Below are positions 32,274 through 40,906 of a DNA stretch of 64,000 nucleotides, one piece after another. The first letter of the stretch is position 1, and each line of letters opens with the position of its first letter. The stretch is from JAAXGI01 sp965206975. Lineage in GTDB: Bacteria; Gemmatimonadota; Gemmatimonadetes; Longimicrobiales; Gaopeijiaceae. A program made the position numbers and the translations under genes. The notes under the pieces were generated by a model, which saw nothing but the letters and a program-made list of their open reading frames with translations, was not told the origin of the DNA and searched no databases. The stretch spans positions 2,294,001-2,358,000 of the forward strand of contig OZ242253.1 of NCBI GenBank assembly GCA_965206975.1. The letters run 5' to 3'.

Positions 32274-33733
32274 ACACCGAGTTCGAGTGGACGGACCGGA
32301 CGGTCTCGGAAGCGCTCGGGCTAGTACGGCGCTCGGGCGACGAAGCCCGTCCCTTTCGTCGCATCTCGACCGACTCCCGTACGGTGGCCGACGGTGACCT
32401 CTTCGTGGCGCTCCGAGGGGAGCACTTCGACGGTCACGATTTCGTGCCGGAGGCGATGGGGAAGGGCGCGAGGGGTGTTGTCGTCTCCGAGGACCTTGAC
32501 GTGCCTACGGCGGACCATGCGGTTGAGTTCTATCGCGTCGACGACACCCTCGTGGGGCTTGGGAATCTGGCGCGCTACCGGCGCCGGGCGCTCCCCGCCG
32601 AGGTGATTGCGGTCACGGGTTCCTCCGGCAAGACCACGGTGAAGGAGCTCCTCCTCGGCGCCCTCCATTCCTCCCACCGCGTGCACGCGACCCGCGGAAA
32701 CCGGAACAATCAGGTCGGCGTCCCGCTGACGATCCTGGACGCTCCCGCCGATGCGGAGTTTCTCGTCCTGGAGATGGGCACGAGCGAGCCGGGTGAGATC
32801 GCTCGACTCACCGCCATCGCTGAGCCGGAGCACGCGATCGTGACGACGGTGAGCGAGGCTCACCTGACGGGGCTCGGTACCCTTGCCGGTGTCTTGGACG
32901 AGAAGCTGGATCTTCTCCGCGGGACGGCCGGCTGCGGGGTGGTGGTCGTCGGTGATGAGCCCAGGGAGCTCTCCGACGCAGCCCGGGCGATTCGCCCGGA
33001 CCTCCACGTGGCGGGCCTTTCCGCGTGTGCCGACCCCGCGTTTCGAGGCCGTGCGTGCGGTCCGGGACGGGACGGAAGGTACGGGATCGAACTCTGGGGC
33101 CGGGATCTGAAGCCGAGACTTCCCGGGCTTCACGGGGCCCGGAACGTGCTCCTCGCCCTCGCCGTGGCACGCCTCCTAGGTGCGGAGGAGGGTGCTGCGA
33201 TCGAGGGCGCTTCCGAGATCACGCCGGCGCCCTTCCGGGGAGAATTACGGGTCATTGGCGGGCTCACGATGATCCTCGACTGCTACAACGCGAATCCGCA
33301 GTCCCTCGGTGCGGCGCTCGAACTCCTCGTCGAACGTGCCGACCCGTCGCGCAAGGTGGCCGTGCTCGGGAGCATGCTCGAGCTCGGGGAACGCTCGGAC
33401 CACCTGCACCGAAGCGTTCTCGAGAAGGCCAGGGCGCTTCCCCTCGATCTGCTGGTGGCGACGGGTGAGTTCGCCGCCGCGGCCGCCGGCCCCGGGGGCG
33501 GTCCTTACTCCGGGTGGGGGAGCGGCCCGCAGCTCCTCGTATCCCCGACCGTCGAAGGGGGCTACGAGGCACTGCGGTCCCGGCTCGACGGCACCGAAAC
33601 CGTGCTGCTGAAGGGGTCTCGGAGCGTCCGGCTCGAGAGGCTGGTCCCCCGCTTCGAGAAGGACTTCGGTGCTGGTGCGCCCGACGGGTCGCCTGTATCC
33701 CTCGCTGGTGCCGACCCGGGGGTGGGTGCCTGA
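32270..33733 (+). CDS. murF: UDP-MurNAc-tripeptide:D-Ala-D-Ala ligase MurF
   Basis: MurF joins D-Ala-D-Ala to the tripeptide precursor, finishing the cytoplasmic UDP-MurNAc-pentapeptide. The 487-residue protein shows the N-domain segment SRTVADGDLFVALRGEHFDGHDF, the ATP loop T116-GSSGKTT, NRNNQVGVPLT, and ILDCYNANPQS typical of MurF. It starts at GTG 32270 within the murE stop. The neighbouring ligase MurE has the same three-domain fold, but the GSSGK loop and CYNANP motif separate them. The stop is immediately followed by the mraY ATG with no spacer. Confidence 0.96.
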   Translation: MNTEFEWTDRTVSEALGLVRRSGDEARPFRRISTDSRTVADGDLFVALRGEHFDGHDFVPEAMGKGARGVVVSEDLDVPTADHAVEFYRVDDTLVGLGNLARYRRRALPAEVIAVTGSSGKTTVKELLLGALHSSHRVHATRGNRNNQVGVPLTILDAPADAEFLVLEMGTSEPGEIARLTAIAEPEHAIVTTVSEAHLTGLGTLAGVLDEKLDLLRGTAGCGVVVVGDEPRELSDAARAIRPDLHVAGLSACADPAFRGRACGPGRDGRYGIELWGRDLKPRLPGLHGARNVLLALAVARLLGAEEGAAIEGASEITPAPFRGELRVIGGLTMILDCYNANPQSLGAALELLVERADPSRKVAVLGSMLELGERSDHLHRSVLEKARALPLDLLVATGEFAAAAAGPGGGPYSGWGSGPQLLVSPTVEGGYEALRSRLDGTETVLLKGSRSVRLERLVPRFEKDFGAGAPDGSPVSLAGADPGVGA

Positions 33734-34840
33734 ATGCTCTATCACTTCCTCCCCCAGTTCAGCGATGTCCATATCCTCTTCAACGTCTTCAACTACCTGA
33801 CCTTCCGCTCCGTCGGCGCCGTCGTGACCTCGTATCTCCTGGTCTTCGTGGCGGGTCCCGCGACGATTCGGCGGCTCCGCAGTCGGCGGGTGGGGCAGGT
33901 GGTCCGGGCGAACGGGGTCGAGGCGCATCTAAGCAAGACCGGTACGCCAACGATGGGGGGGGGGCTCATCGTCCTCTCGGCCGCGCTCTCAACCATCCTC
34001 TGGGCGGAGCTGACGAACGCCTTTGTCGTCCTCGCACTCCTCGGTCTCCTCTGGATGGGCGCGATTGGCTTCATGGACGACTACCTGAAGATCGTCCGCG
34101 GTCAGCCGCGCGGTCTCGTCGGCAAGTACAAGTTGCTGGGCCAGGCCTCCTTCGGTATCGCCCTGGGGCTCTTCCTCGTGCTCCGTCCCATCTCGCCGAT
34201 CCCGCCGACGTGGACGATGGTCCCCTTCTTCGAGGGATGGGTCGCAGCGTTCTGGCCGCCGGCCTACGTGGTCTTCGTCGCGTTCGTGGTCTCCGCCACC
34301 TCGAATGCCGTGAACCTCTCGGACGGCCTGGACGGCCTCGCGGCCGGCCTCGGGGCTATTGCCCTCGCGACCTTCGCCATCTTTGCCTACCTGATCGGGC
34401 GCGTCGACACCTCGGCGTACCTCGGGCTCCTCTACCTCCCCGGTTCGGGGGAGCTCGCGATCTTCGCCACCGCCCTAGCGGGCGGAGCCGTCGGATTTCT
34501 CTGGTTCAACTCGCACCCGGCGCAAGTCTTCATGGGCGACACCGGGGCGCTCGCGCTCGGCGGGGCGCTCGCCGTCCTCGCCATCCTCCTCAAGGCCGAG
34601 TTCCTCCTCCTGCTCGTCGGGGCCGTCTTCGTCGCCGAGACCCTCTCAGTCATCCTCCAAGTGGGGTGGTTCAAGTACACCCGAAGTCGAAGCGGCGAGG
34701 GCCGCCGGCTCCTCCTGATGGCTCCCCTGCACCACCACTTCGAGAAGGCGGGGTGGGCCGAGCCGCAGGTGGTCATACGCTTCTGGATCCTAGGCGTTCT
34801 CTCGGCACTCGTGGCCCTAAGCACACTGAAGGTCCGATGA
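33734..34840 (+). CDS. mraY: Phospho-MurNAc-pentapeptide transferase MraY
   Basis: MraY moves phospho-MurNAc-pentapeptide onto undecaprenyl phosphate to make lipid I at the inner membrane. The 368-residue protein has about ten membrane helices. The family signatures are SKTGTPTMGG, FMDDYLK (catalytic DD pair), NAVNLSDGLDGLA (Mg-binding Asp), GFLWFNSHPAQVFMGDTGAL and the cytoplasmic APLHHHFEKAGW loop. It starts directly after the murF stop, and its own stop overlaps the murD start. Confidence 0.97.
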   Translation: MLYHFLPQFSDVHILFNVFNYLTFRSVGAVVTSYLLVFVAGPATIRRLRSRRVGQVVRANGVEAHLSKTGTPTMGGGLIVLSAALSTILWAELTNAFVVLALLGLLWMGAIGFMDDYLKIVRGQPRGLVGKYKLLGQASFGIALGLFLVLRPISPIPPTWTMVPFFEGWVAAFWPPAYVVFVAFVVSATSNAVNLSDGLDGLAAGLGAIALATFAIFAYLIGRVDTSAYLGLLYLPGSGELAIFATALAGGAVGFLWFNSHPAQVFMGDTGALALGGALAVLAILLKAEFLLLLVGAVFVAETLSVILQVGWFKYTRSRSGEGRRLLLMAPLHHHFEKAGWAEPQVVIRFWILGVLSALVALSTLKVR

Positions 34841-36315
34841 AGAGCGCCCTTCCGAACGAGACTCGGTCGCCCGTTGCGAACGCTCCCCCTGGGGTCTCCG
34901 TCATCGGGCTCGGTACGAGCGGCGATGCGGCGGCCCGCCTTGCCCTCGAGAAGTGCGGGAGCGTCTACGTCTCGGATCTTTCGACGGATCCCGGGACCCG
35001 GCTGCGTGGCCGGGCGCTCGAGGTGCTCGGCGCGGAAGTCCATCTGGGCCGCCACGATCTCGAGCGAATCGCGGCCTCCGGGCTCGTAGTGGCTTCCCCG
35101 GGGATCCCCGAGGACGCTCCGGTGCTGAGGCGCCTTCGTGCCCGGGGAGTGCGCTGCGTATCCGAGCCTGAGTTTGCCGCACGCTTCCACACCGGTGCGC
35201 TGATTGCCGTGACAGGAACGAACGGGAAGACGACGACCTCGGTCCTCATCGGTCACCTGCTCGACGCGGCGGGCATCGATGCGGCCGTCGGGGGGAATGT
35301 CGGCGGAGGCATCGCGCCTCCGGCCTCCGCTCTCGCGCTGGCATCGCCCTCCGCCGAGTGGTGGGTCCTCGAGATGAGCTCGTTTCAGCTCGCTGGCACC
35401 GAGCGCTTCTCGCCCGAGATCGGAGTCCTCACGAATCTCTCGGAGGACCATCTTGATCGCTACGGGGACGTCGCCCGCTACTTCGCGGATAAGCAGAAGC
35501 TCTTTCGGAACGCGACGGGCGCGAGCCGGTGGGTCGTGAATGGGGAGGACCCTGCAGCGCTCGCAATGGCGGGCGACGTGGATGGAGAGCTCCACCTCTT
35601 CGCCGGTGAGCGCCGGGCCGCGGAGGACGCTCAGGGACGGGCGCGCCTCTCTGCCTTTGTTCGTGACGGCGTCCTCACCCTCCGGGTGGGCGAGGAGCGG
35701 AGCCCGACCGTGCCGGAAGAGGCCGTCGTCGCGCGGGACAAACTCCGGCTCCTCGGTCGGCACAACGTGATGAATGCGCTCGCCGCAGCGCTAGCGGCTC
35801 GGCTCGCGGGTGCGGCGATCACCGGTCTTCGTCGGGGCCTTGCGAGCTTCGCTCCGCTCCCGCACCGCCTCGAACCAGTCGCCGAGCGACGGGGCGTCCT
35901 GTGGGTGAACGACTCCAAGGCCACGAACGTGTCGGCCACCCTGAGTGCCCTGGCGAGCTTCGAGCGCCCTGTCGTTCTCATCCTTGGGGGCAAGGACAAG
36001 GGGGAGGATCCGCTCCCCCTGGCTCCTGCCCTCCGCGCCTCCGCCGTACGTGCGGTGGCACTCTACGGAGAGACGGCCGAGCGGTGGACCCGGGAACTCT
36101 CGGGTGCGCTGTCGAAGGATGCGGGGTGCGGCGACAAGCGGATATCGGTGACGGCAGTGGAAGGGTTCGATGCCGCGGTCGCGGTCGCGAGCCGGCAGGC
36201 GCTCCCGGGCGACGCGGTACTCCTGTCGCCTGCGTGCCCCTCCTTCGATCTCTTCGGGAGCTACGAAGAGCGGGGAGCGAGGTTCACGGAGCTCGCCGAG
36301 GAGGGAGTGCGATGA
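34837..36315 (+). CDS. murD: UDP-MurNAc-L-Ala:D-glutamate ligase MurD
   Basis: MurD adds D-glutamate to UDP-MurNAc-L-Ala. The ATG at 34837 lies in the mraY stop (ATGA), giving 492 residues. It carries an N-terminal Rossmann-type uridine-binding domain (SVIGLGTSGDAAARLALEK), the ATP loop T126-GTNGKTTT, EMSSFQLAGTE, LSEDHLDRYGD and WVNDSKATNVSAT, followed by LGGKDKGED in the C-domain. The last two are diagnostic for MurD. It is slightly longer than the usual 430-450 residues, partly from a short N-terminal extension. Confidence 0.96.
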   Translation: MKSALPNETRSPVANAPPGVSVIGLGTSGDAAARLALEKCGSVYVSDLSTDPGTRLRGRALEVLGAEVHLGRHDLERIAASGLVVASPGIPEDAPVLRRLRARGVRCVSEPEFAARFHTGALIAVTGTNGKTTTSVLIGHLLDAAGIDAAVGGNVGGGIAPPASALALASPSAEWWVLEMSSFQLAGTERFSPEIGVLTNLSEDHLDRYGDVARYFADKQKLFRNATGASRWVVNGEDPAALAMAGDVDGELHLFAGERRAAEDAQGRARLSAFVRDGVLTLRVGEERSPTVPEEAVVARDKLRLLGRHNVMNALAAALAARLAGAAITGLRRGLASFAPLPHRLEPVAERRGVLWVNDSKATNVSATLSALASFERPVVLILGGKDKGEDPLPLAPALRASAVRAVALYGETAERWTRELSGALSKDAGCGDKRISVTAVEGFDAAVAVASRQALPGDAVLLSPACPSFDLFGSYEERGARFTELAEEGVR

Positions 36316-37478
36316 GCGGGCCCCGGACGAACACCGCGCCGGAGAAGTGGGGATCGCCCTCCCAAGGGGGGTGGGAGCGACCCGTGCTCGCGGTCGTCAC
36401 CCTCCTCCTCCTCTCCTTCGGCCTCGTCAACCTGTACTCCGCCTCGGCGCCCCTGGCTCAGCGCCAGGGGCTCCCCGACACATTCTACCTCCTTCGCCAA
36501 GCGGGTGGCGCAGTGGCAGGCCTCCTCGTGCTCGTCGCGTGTGCGCGCGTCCCGTACCGGTCATGGAGGCCGCTCGCATGGCCCCTCCTCCTTGTCACGA
36601 GTGCGGCCCTGGTGATCCTCCTCCTTCCGGTGAGCCGCGGCATCGCCCCGGAGATCAACGGCGCGAGACGGTGGCTGGATCTCTTCGGGTTCCGCTTCCA
36701 GCCCTCTGAACTCGCCAAGGTTGCGATCGTGGTCTGGACGGCGCACATGGCGGTCGTGCGGCAGCATCGGTTCCGGAGTTTCTCGCGGGGGATGCTCCCA
36801 TTCCTCCTCGTCTGGGCGGTCTTGCTCGTGCCGATCGTGCTCGAGCCCGACCTCTCCACGGCCTTCGTCGTCGGGGCCGGCGCAGCGACTACCCTTTTCG
36901 TCGCCGGGGCTCGAACCGGTCACTTCGTCTTCCTTGCCGTGCTCGTCGCCCCGTTGGCCGGATTCCTGCTGGGCACGGCACCGCGTCAGGCGCGAATCCT
37001 CGCCTTCCGGGACCTGGCCGCCTACGCGCAGGGGGCCGGCTACCAGGTGAATCAGTCCTTGATCGCGCTCGGATCGGGCGGGATCGCGGGTCGCGGATTC
37101 GGGGAGGGCCGCCAGAAGTTCGGCTTCGTTCCTGAGCAGCACAATGACTTTATCTTCTCGATGATCGGCGAGGAGTGGGGCCTCATGGGCGTCGGGATCC
37201 TGCTCGGCCTCTACACGACGATCGTGTTCACCGGGTTCCGGATCGCGGCCCGGGCGCCCGATCGATTCGGCCAACTCCTCGCGACGGGCATCGCGAGCCT
37301 CGTGGCGCTCCACGCGTTCCTCCACATGGGCGTGGGCCTGGGCCTGATCCCCCCCACGGGGCTCTCGCTCCCTCTCGTCTCGTACGGGCGCTCGAACCTC
37401 CTCGTCACAATGGCGGAGATCGGTATCCTCCTCGCCGTGGCCCGGGTTCGACCGGTGGCCGAGGGTGTGGGCCCATGA
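36312..37478 (+). CDS. ftsW: Septal peptidoglycan glycosyltransferase FtsW (SEDS family)
   Basis: FtsW polymerises lipid II at the septum together with FtsI. Starting at the ATG within the murD stop, it has 388 residues and about ten membrane helices. SEDS motifs are present: GARRWLDLFGFRFQPSELAK, EPDLSTAFV and the large periplasmic loop QSLIALGSGGIAGRGFGEGRQK leading to FVPEQHNDFIFSMIGEEWG. The final signature reads LPLVSYGRSNL, whereas most FtsW proteins have SYGGSS. RodA is the main alternative, but the position between murD and murG supports FtsW. Confidence 0.95.
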   Translation: MSGPRTNTAPEKWGSPSQGGWERPVLAVVTLLLLSFGLVNLYSASAPLAQRQGLPDTFYLLRQAGGAVAGLLVLVACARVPYRSWRPLAWPLLLVTSAALVILLLPVSRGIAPEINGARRWLDLFGFRFQPSELAKVAIVVWTAHMAVVRQHRFRSFSRGMLPFLLVWAVLLVPIVLEPDLSTAFVVGAGAATTLFVAGARTGHFVFLAVLVAPLAGFLLGTAPRQARILAFRDLAAYAQGAGYQVNQSLIALGSGGIAGRGFGEGRQKFGFVPEQHNDFIFSMIGEEWGLMGVGILLGLYTTIVFTGFRIAARAPDRFGQLLATGIASLVALHAFLHMGVGLGLIPPTGLSLPLVSYGRSNLLVTMAEIGILLAVARVRPVAEGVGP

Positions 37479-38686
37479 ACCAGCCTCTGGTGGTCGTCTT
37501 CTCCGGAGGTGGAACGGGGGGGCATCTCTACCCGGCTCTCACGCTGGCGACCGCGCTCGAGGAGCGAAGGCCGGACGTCTCGTCCTTCTTCGTGGGTGCC
37601 GAGCGGGGGCTCGAGGCCCGAATCCTTCCGGAGCGCGGGTGTGAACACCTGCTTGTCCGTGTCGAAGGCCTTCGCCGGGGGCCCCTCCTTCCGAATCTAG
37701 GGATCCTGGGGCTCGTGATCCGGGCGGCCCGGCAGGTGGCGGAGGCCTTCCGGAGCCTGAGGCCCCACCTCGTCGTCGTCACCGGGGGGTATGCGGGTGG
37801 TCCCGCCGGCCTCGCGGCCGTGCTCACGCGGACACGCCTCGTACTTCAGGAGCAGAACTCGCTCCCAGGGGTCACCACTCGGGCTCTCGCCCCCTTCGCA
37901 AGGGAGATTCACCTGGCTTTTCCCGAGGCGATTCGCGCGCTCCCGCGCCGGGCGCGCCGGAGGGCCACCTTCTCGGGAAATCCCATTCGCCCGCCCACCC
38001 GGGGGAGCCGCTGGGAAGCTGCCGCGGCGCTCGGCCTCGACCCCGAGAAGAAGATCGTCCTCGTGACGGGGGGAAGTCAGGGCTCCAGGGCGCTCAACCG
38101 GATCGTCCTCGAGGCGGTGCGCGGGCTTCAGGCGGGCGAACTGGAGCGGCCCGACGCGCTCCAACTCTTCTGGGTGACCGGGCCCTCGGGCCTCCGGGAT
38201 GTCGAGGCCGAGCTAGCATCGATCGACGCCCCCGCGTGGGTACGGACCGTGGGTTACACCGACGACATGCCGCTCGCACTCGCTCTCGCCGAGGTCGCGG
38301 TGAGTCGCGCCGGGGCAATGACGACGTCCGAGTTCCTCGCCTGGGGCGTCCCTTCCGTCCTCGTTCCGCTCCCGACGGCGGCCGGGGACCACCAGACCCG
38401 CAACGCCCATGCGCTCCGAGAATCGGGGGCGGCGCTCCATCTCCCGGAAGAGGGTGCGAGCGGGGCGGGCCTCTGGTCGCTCCTCCATCCGCTCCTTCGG
38501 GACCGGCTCCTCCGCGAGGGGATGGCGGACGCCGCTCGGAGGCGCGGCCGGCCCTTCGCTGCCCGCGAGATCGCCGCCTCGCTTGCGAGGCTCCTCCCGA
38601 AACCCCTTGGCGGGGCGAGCAGACAACGGATGGTGGCAAGGCCCGGTGCTCCCGCCGGGACGACGCGGACCATGGGGGTCGGCTGA
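37475..38686 (+). CDS. murG: Lipid II synthase MurG (UDP-GlcNAc transferase)
   Basis: MurG transfers GlcNAc to lipid I on the cytoplasmic face of the inner membrane. The ATG overlaps the ftsW stop; the protein has 403 residues. The N-domain has FSGGGTGGHLYPAL and GGYAGGPAGLAAVLTR; the C-domain has VTGGSQGSRALN, the UDP-GlcNAc site SRAGAMTTSEFLAWGVPSVLVPLP and DHQTRNAHAL. About 35 residues beyond the normal end (LLPKPLGGASRQRM...) form a basic, low-complexity tail that may be disordered. Its stop shares one base with the murC start (TGATG). Confidence 0.96.
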   Translation: MNQPLVVVFSGGGTGGHLYPALTLATALEERRPDVSSFFVGAERGLEARILPERGCEHLLVRVEGLRRGPLLPNLGILGLVIRAARQVAEAFRSLRPHLVVVTGGYAGGPAGLAAVLTRTRLVLQEQNSLPGVTTRALAPFAREIHLAFPEAIRALPRRARRRATFSGNPIRPPTRGSRWEAAAALGLDPEKKIVLVTGGSQGSRALNRIVLEAVRGLQAGELERPDALQLFWVTGPSGLRDVEAELASIDAPAWVRTVGYTDDMPLALALAEVAVSRAGAMTTSEFLAWGVPSVLVPLPTAAGDHQTRNAHALRESGAALHLPEEGASGAGLWSLLHPLLRDRLLREGMADAARRRGRPFAAREIAASLARLLPKPLGGASRQRMVARPGAPAGTTRTMGVG

Positions 38687-40152
38687 TGACGGCGAGTTTG
38701 CCGGAGTTTCGGCATACCGACTCGATTGGACTGAGGGAGCGGCTCGCGGCGGGGAGCCTCCACTTCGTGGGGATCGGAGGGGCTGGGATGTGCGCGCTCG
38801 CGGAAGCGATCGTCCGGCGGGGAGGCAGGGTAAGCGGATGCGATGTCGCGCCGGGAGACTCGATACGGCCTCTCGAGCGCCTGGGGGTTCGCATCTTCCC
38901 GGAACACGGGGCGGCCCACGTGGAGGGCGCCGGTGCGCTCGTGGTATCCTCGGCGATTCCCTCCGATCACCCCGAGCTCGCCGCGGCGGGGAGAGGGGGG
39001 ATCCCGGTGTGGAAGAGAGCCGAGGCGCTCGGCGCCTGGGTGAACCCGGGTCGCGTCGTCGCCGTTTCGGGAACCCACGGGAAGACGACCACGACCGCGA
39101 TGATCACGGAGATCCTCGCCCTCGCCGGGCGGGAGCCGACGGGGTTTGCGGGGGGGTGGGTCCCCGCGTGGAACGGACACCTTCGCCCCGGCGCGGACGA
39201 GCTATTCGTCGTGGAGGCGGATGAGTACGACCGCTCCTTCCACCATCTCCGCCCGTCCGTCGCAGTCGTGACGAATGTGGATGCCGATCACCTGGACACG
39301 TACGGTGACGTATCGGGTGTTCGCGAGGGCTTCCTCAGGTTCCTCGGCGGGGTTTCCGAGAGCGGGCGGGTGCTCGCCTGTGCGGACGATCCGGGGGCCG
39401 CCTCTCTCATCCCTTGGCTCGGGGCTCGGGCGCGTAGCTTCGGCTTCTCACCCGGGAGCCAGCTCCGCGGGCGAGACCTCTCGCACGGTGCCACGGGGAG
39501 CCGTCTCCGCGTTGTGGAGGACGGGCGCAGCCGCGGCCTCCTCGAAATCGGGATCGCCGGTCGGCACAACGCGGCGAACGCGCTTGCCGCCGCCGCCGCT
39601 TCGCGCGCACTCGGGGTCGAGTGGACTGCCATCCGCGCCGCGCTTCGGGAGTTTGCCGGCGTCGTTCGGCGATTGCAGCGGCTGGGGACGGAGGGGGGCG
39701 TCACCGTTGTCGACGACTACGCGCATCATCCGAAGGAAGTCCGCGCTGCCCTCGCCACCGTTCGAGTGAGCTTCCCGGGGTGCCGGCTCGTCGCCGTCTT
39801 TCAGCCTCACCTCTACACTCGCACGCGAGACTTCTTGAAAGCATTCGCCTCGGCGCTTGCCGGCTCCGATGTGGTGTGGATCACGGAGATCTACCCGGCT
39901 CGGGAGTCCCCGATTCCGGGGGTCGATGGCGCGTTCGTGGCGCGTGCGGTCGAGCGGGCCTACGCGGACGTGCCGGAGCGGGCCGGAGAGGTCCGATTTC
40001 ACGGGGAGCTGGACTCGCTCCCCGCGGCGCTCGCCGATGCGCTTCGGCCGGGCGACCTCTGCCTCACGCTCGGGGCGGGCTCGATCGGGCGAGTGGGGCC
40101 GGATCTCCTCGAGACGCTCCGTGCACGCGGAGGGGGAGGCGATGATGAATAG
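38686..40152 (+). CDS. murC: UDP-MurNAc:L-alanine ligase MurC
   Basis: MurC starts the stem peptide by adding L-alanine to UDP-MurNAc. The ATG at 38686 is coupled to the murG stop; the protein has 488 residues. Motifs are HFVGIGGAGMCALAEAI in the uridine domain, ATP loop G129-THGKTTT, VEADEYDRSFHHLRP, TNVDADHLDTYG, and DDYAHHPKEVRAAL with FQPHLYTRT in the C-domain, a combination diagnostic for MurC. In many bacteria murB and ddl follow; here ftsQ follows directly with an 11-bp overlap. Confidence 0.96.
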   Translation: MTASLPEFRHTDSIGLRERLAAGSLHFVGIGGAGMCALAEAIVRRGGRVSGCDVAPGDSIRPLERLGVRIFPEHGAAHVEGAGALVVSSAIPSDHPELAAAGRGGIPVWKRAEALGAWVNPGRVVAVSGTHGKTTTTAMITEILALAGREPTGFAGGWVPAWNGHLRPGADELFVVEADEYDRSFHHLRPSVAVVTNVDADHLDTYGDVSGVREGFLRFLGGVSESGRVLACADDPGAASLIPWLGARARSFGFSPGSQLRGRDLSHGATGSRLRVVEDGRSRGLLEIGIAGRHNAANALAAAAASRALGVEWTAIRAALREFAGVVRRLQRLGTEGGVTVVDDYAHHPKEVRAALATVRVSFPGCRLVAVFQPHLYTRTRDFLKAFASALAGSDVVWITEIYPARESPIPGVDGAFVARAVERAYADVPERAGEVRFHGELDSLPAALADALRPGDLCLTLGAGSIGRVGPDLLETLRARGGGGDDE

Positions 40153-40906
40153 CCGCGTCCGTTTCTTCCCGGCGGTCAGTCTCGGGCTCCTCCTCCTCGT
40201 CGCCGTTCCGGAAGTGCGGAGCACACTTGCTGGGCTCGAGTACTTCCGCGTCCGAGAGGTGCAGGTCCTAGGCATGGCGAACCTCACCCGTGACGTGGTC
40301 CTTGCCCAGGCGGCGCTTCGCTCCGGGGCGAGCATCTGGGACGATCTCTCCGCCACGGAGGCGCGTCTCGGCGCTCACCCCCTCATCCGGAGGGTGGAGG
40401 TGCGCCGCAGTCTTCCGGACGGGCTCATCTTCGAGGTGGAGGAGAGGCGGCCGGTTGCCTTCCTCCCGACACCTGTGCTTACGCCCGTCGACGCCGAGGC
40501 GCGGCCGCTCCCGATCGACGCGATGACGCGCCGGTTGGACCTTCCGCTCCTCCAGGTCAGCCTCGGTTCTCCCGGCGAGAGTCCCGAGATGACCCCGGAA
40601 CAGCTTCGCCGGCTCACCTCGGAGCTTGCCAGGCTCGAGGAGGTGGATCCGTCGAGGTACGCGTCGCTATCCGAGATCAGCGTCGACTCGGTCGGCGACA
40701 TCTTCCTGCACCTCGGTGAGCCACGCGTCACGATTCGCTACCGGGCACCGCTCGTGCCTGCGCGCCTGAGGGAGGGAATCAGTGCCCTCCAAGATGCGCT
40801 CCAACGGACGCCGGAGCGCATCCCGAGCTCGGTGGACCTCCGGTTCCAGGGCCAGGTCGTGGTGCACTTCGCCGATGCCGTAGCGAGCCAGAGAGGACGA
40901 CCGTGA
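40142..40906 (+). CDS. ftsQ: Cell-division protein FtsQ/DivIB
   Basis: This 254-residue bitopic membrane protein has one N-terminal helix (about 9-25) and a POTRA domain right after it (FRVREVQVLGMANLTRDVVLAQ...LGAHPLIRRVEVRRSLPDGLIFEVEERRPVAFL). A FtsQ-type beta domain follows (SVDSVGDIFLHL...VDLRFQGQVVVHF). FtsQ links FtsL/FtsB to the divisome. The start is the ATG at 40142, or the adjacent ATG at 40145, inside the 3' end of murC. Its stop overlaps the ftsA start as GTGA. Confidence 0.93.
   Translation: MMNSRVRFFPAVSLGLLLLVAVPEVRSTLAGLEYFRVREVQVLGMANLTRDVVLAQAALRSGASIWDDLSATEARLGAHPLIRRVEVRRSLPDGLIFEVEERRPVAFLPTPVLTPVDAEARPLPIDAMTRRLDLPLLQVSLGSPGESPEMTPEQLRRLTSELARLEEVDPSRYASLSEISVDSVGDIFLHLGEPRVTIRYRAPLVPARLREGISALQDALQRTPERIPSSVDLRFQGQVVVHFADAVASQRGRP

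Noticed and set aside
33514..34836. Upstream extension of the murD frame across mraY
   Set aside because: The ATGA overlap at 34837 and the match to the MurD N-terminus fix the start; the extension is mraY read in another frame.
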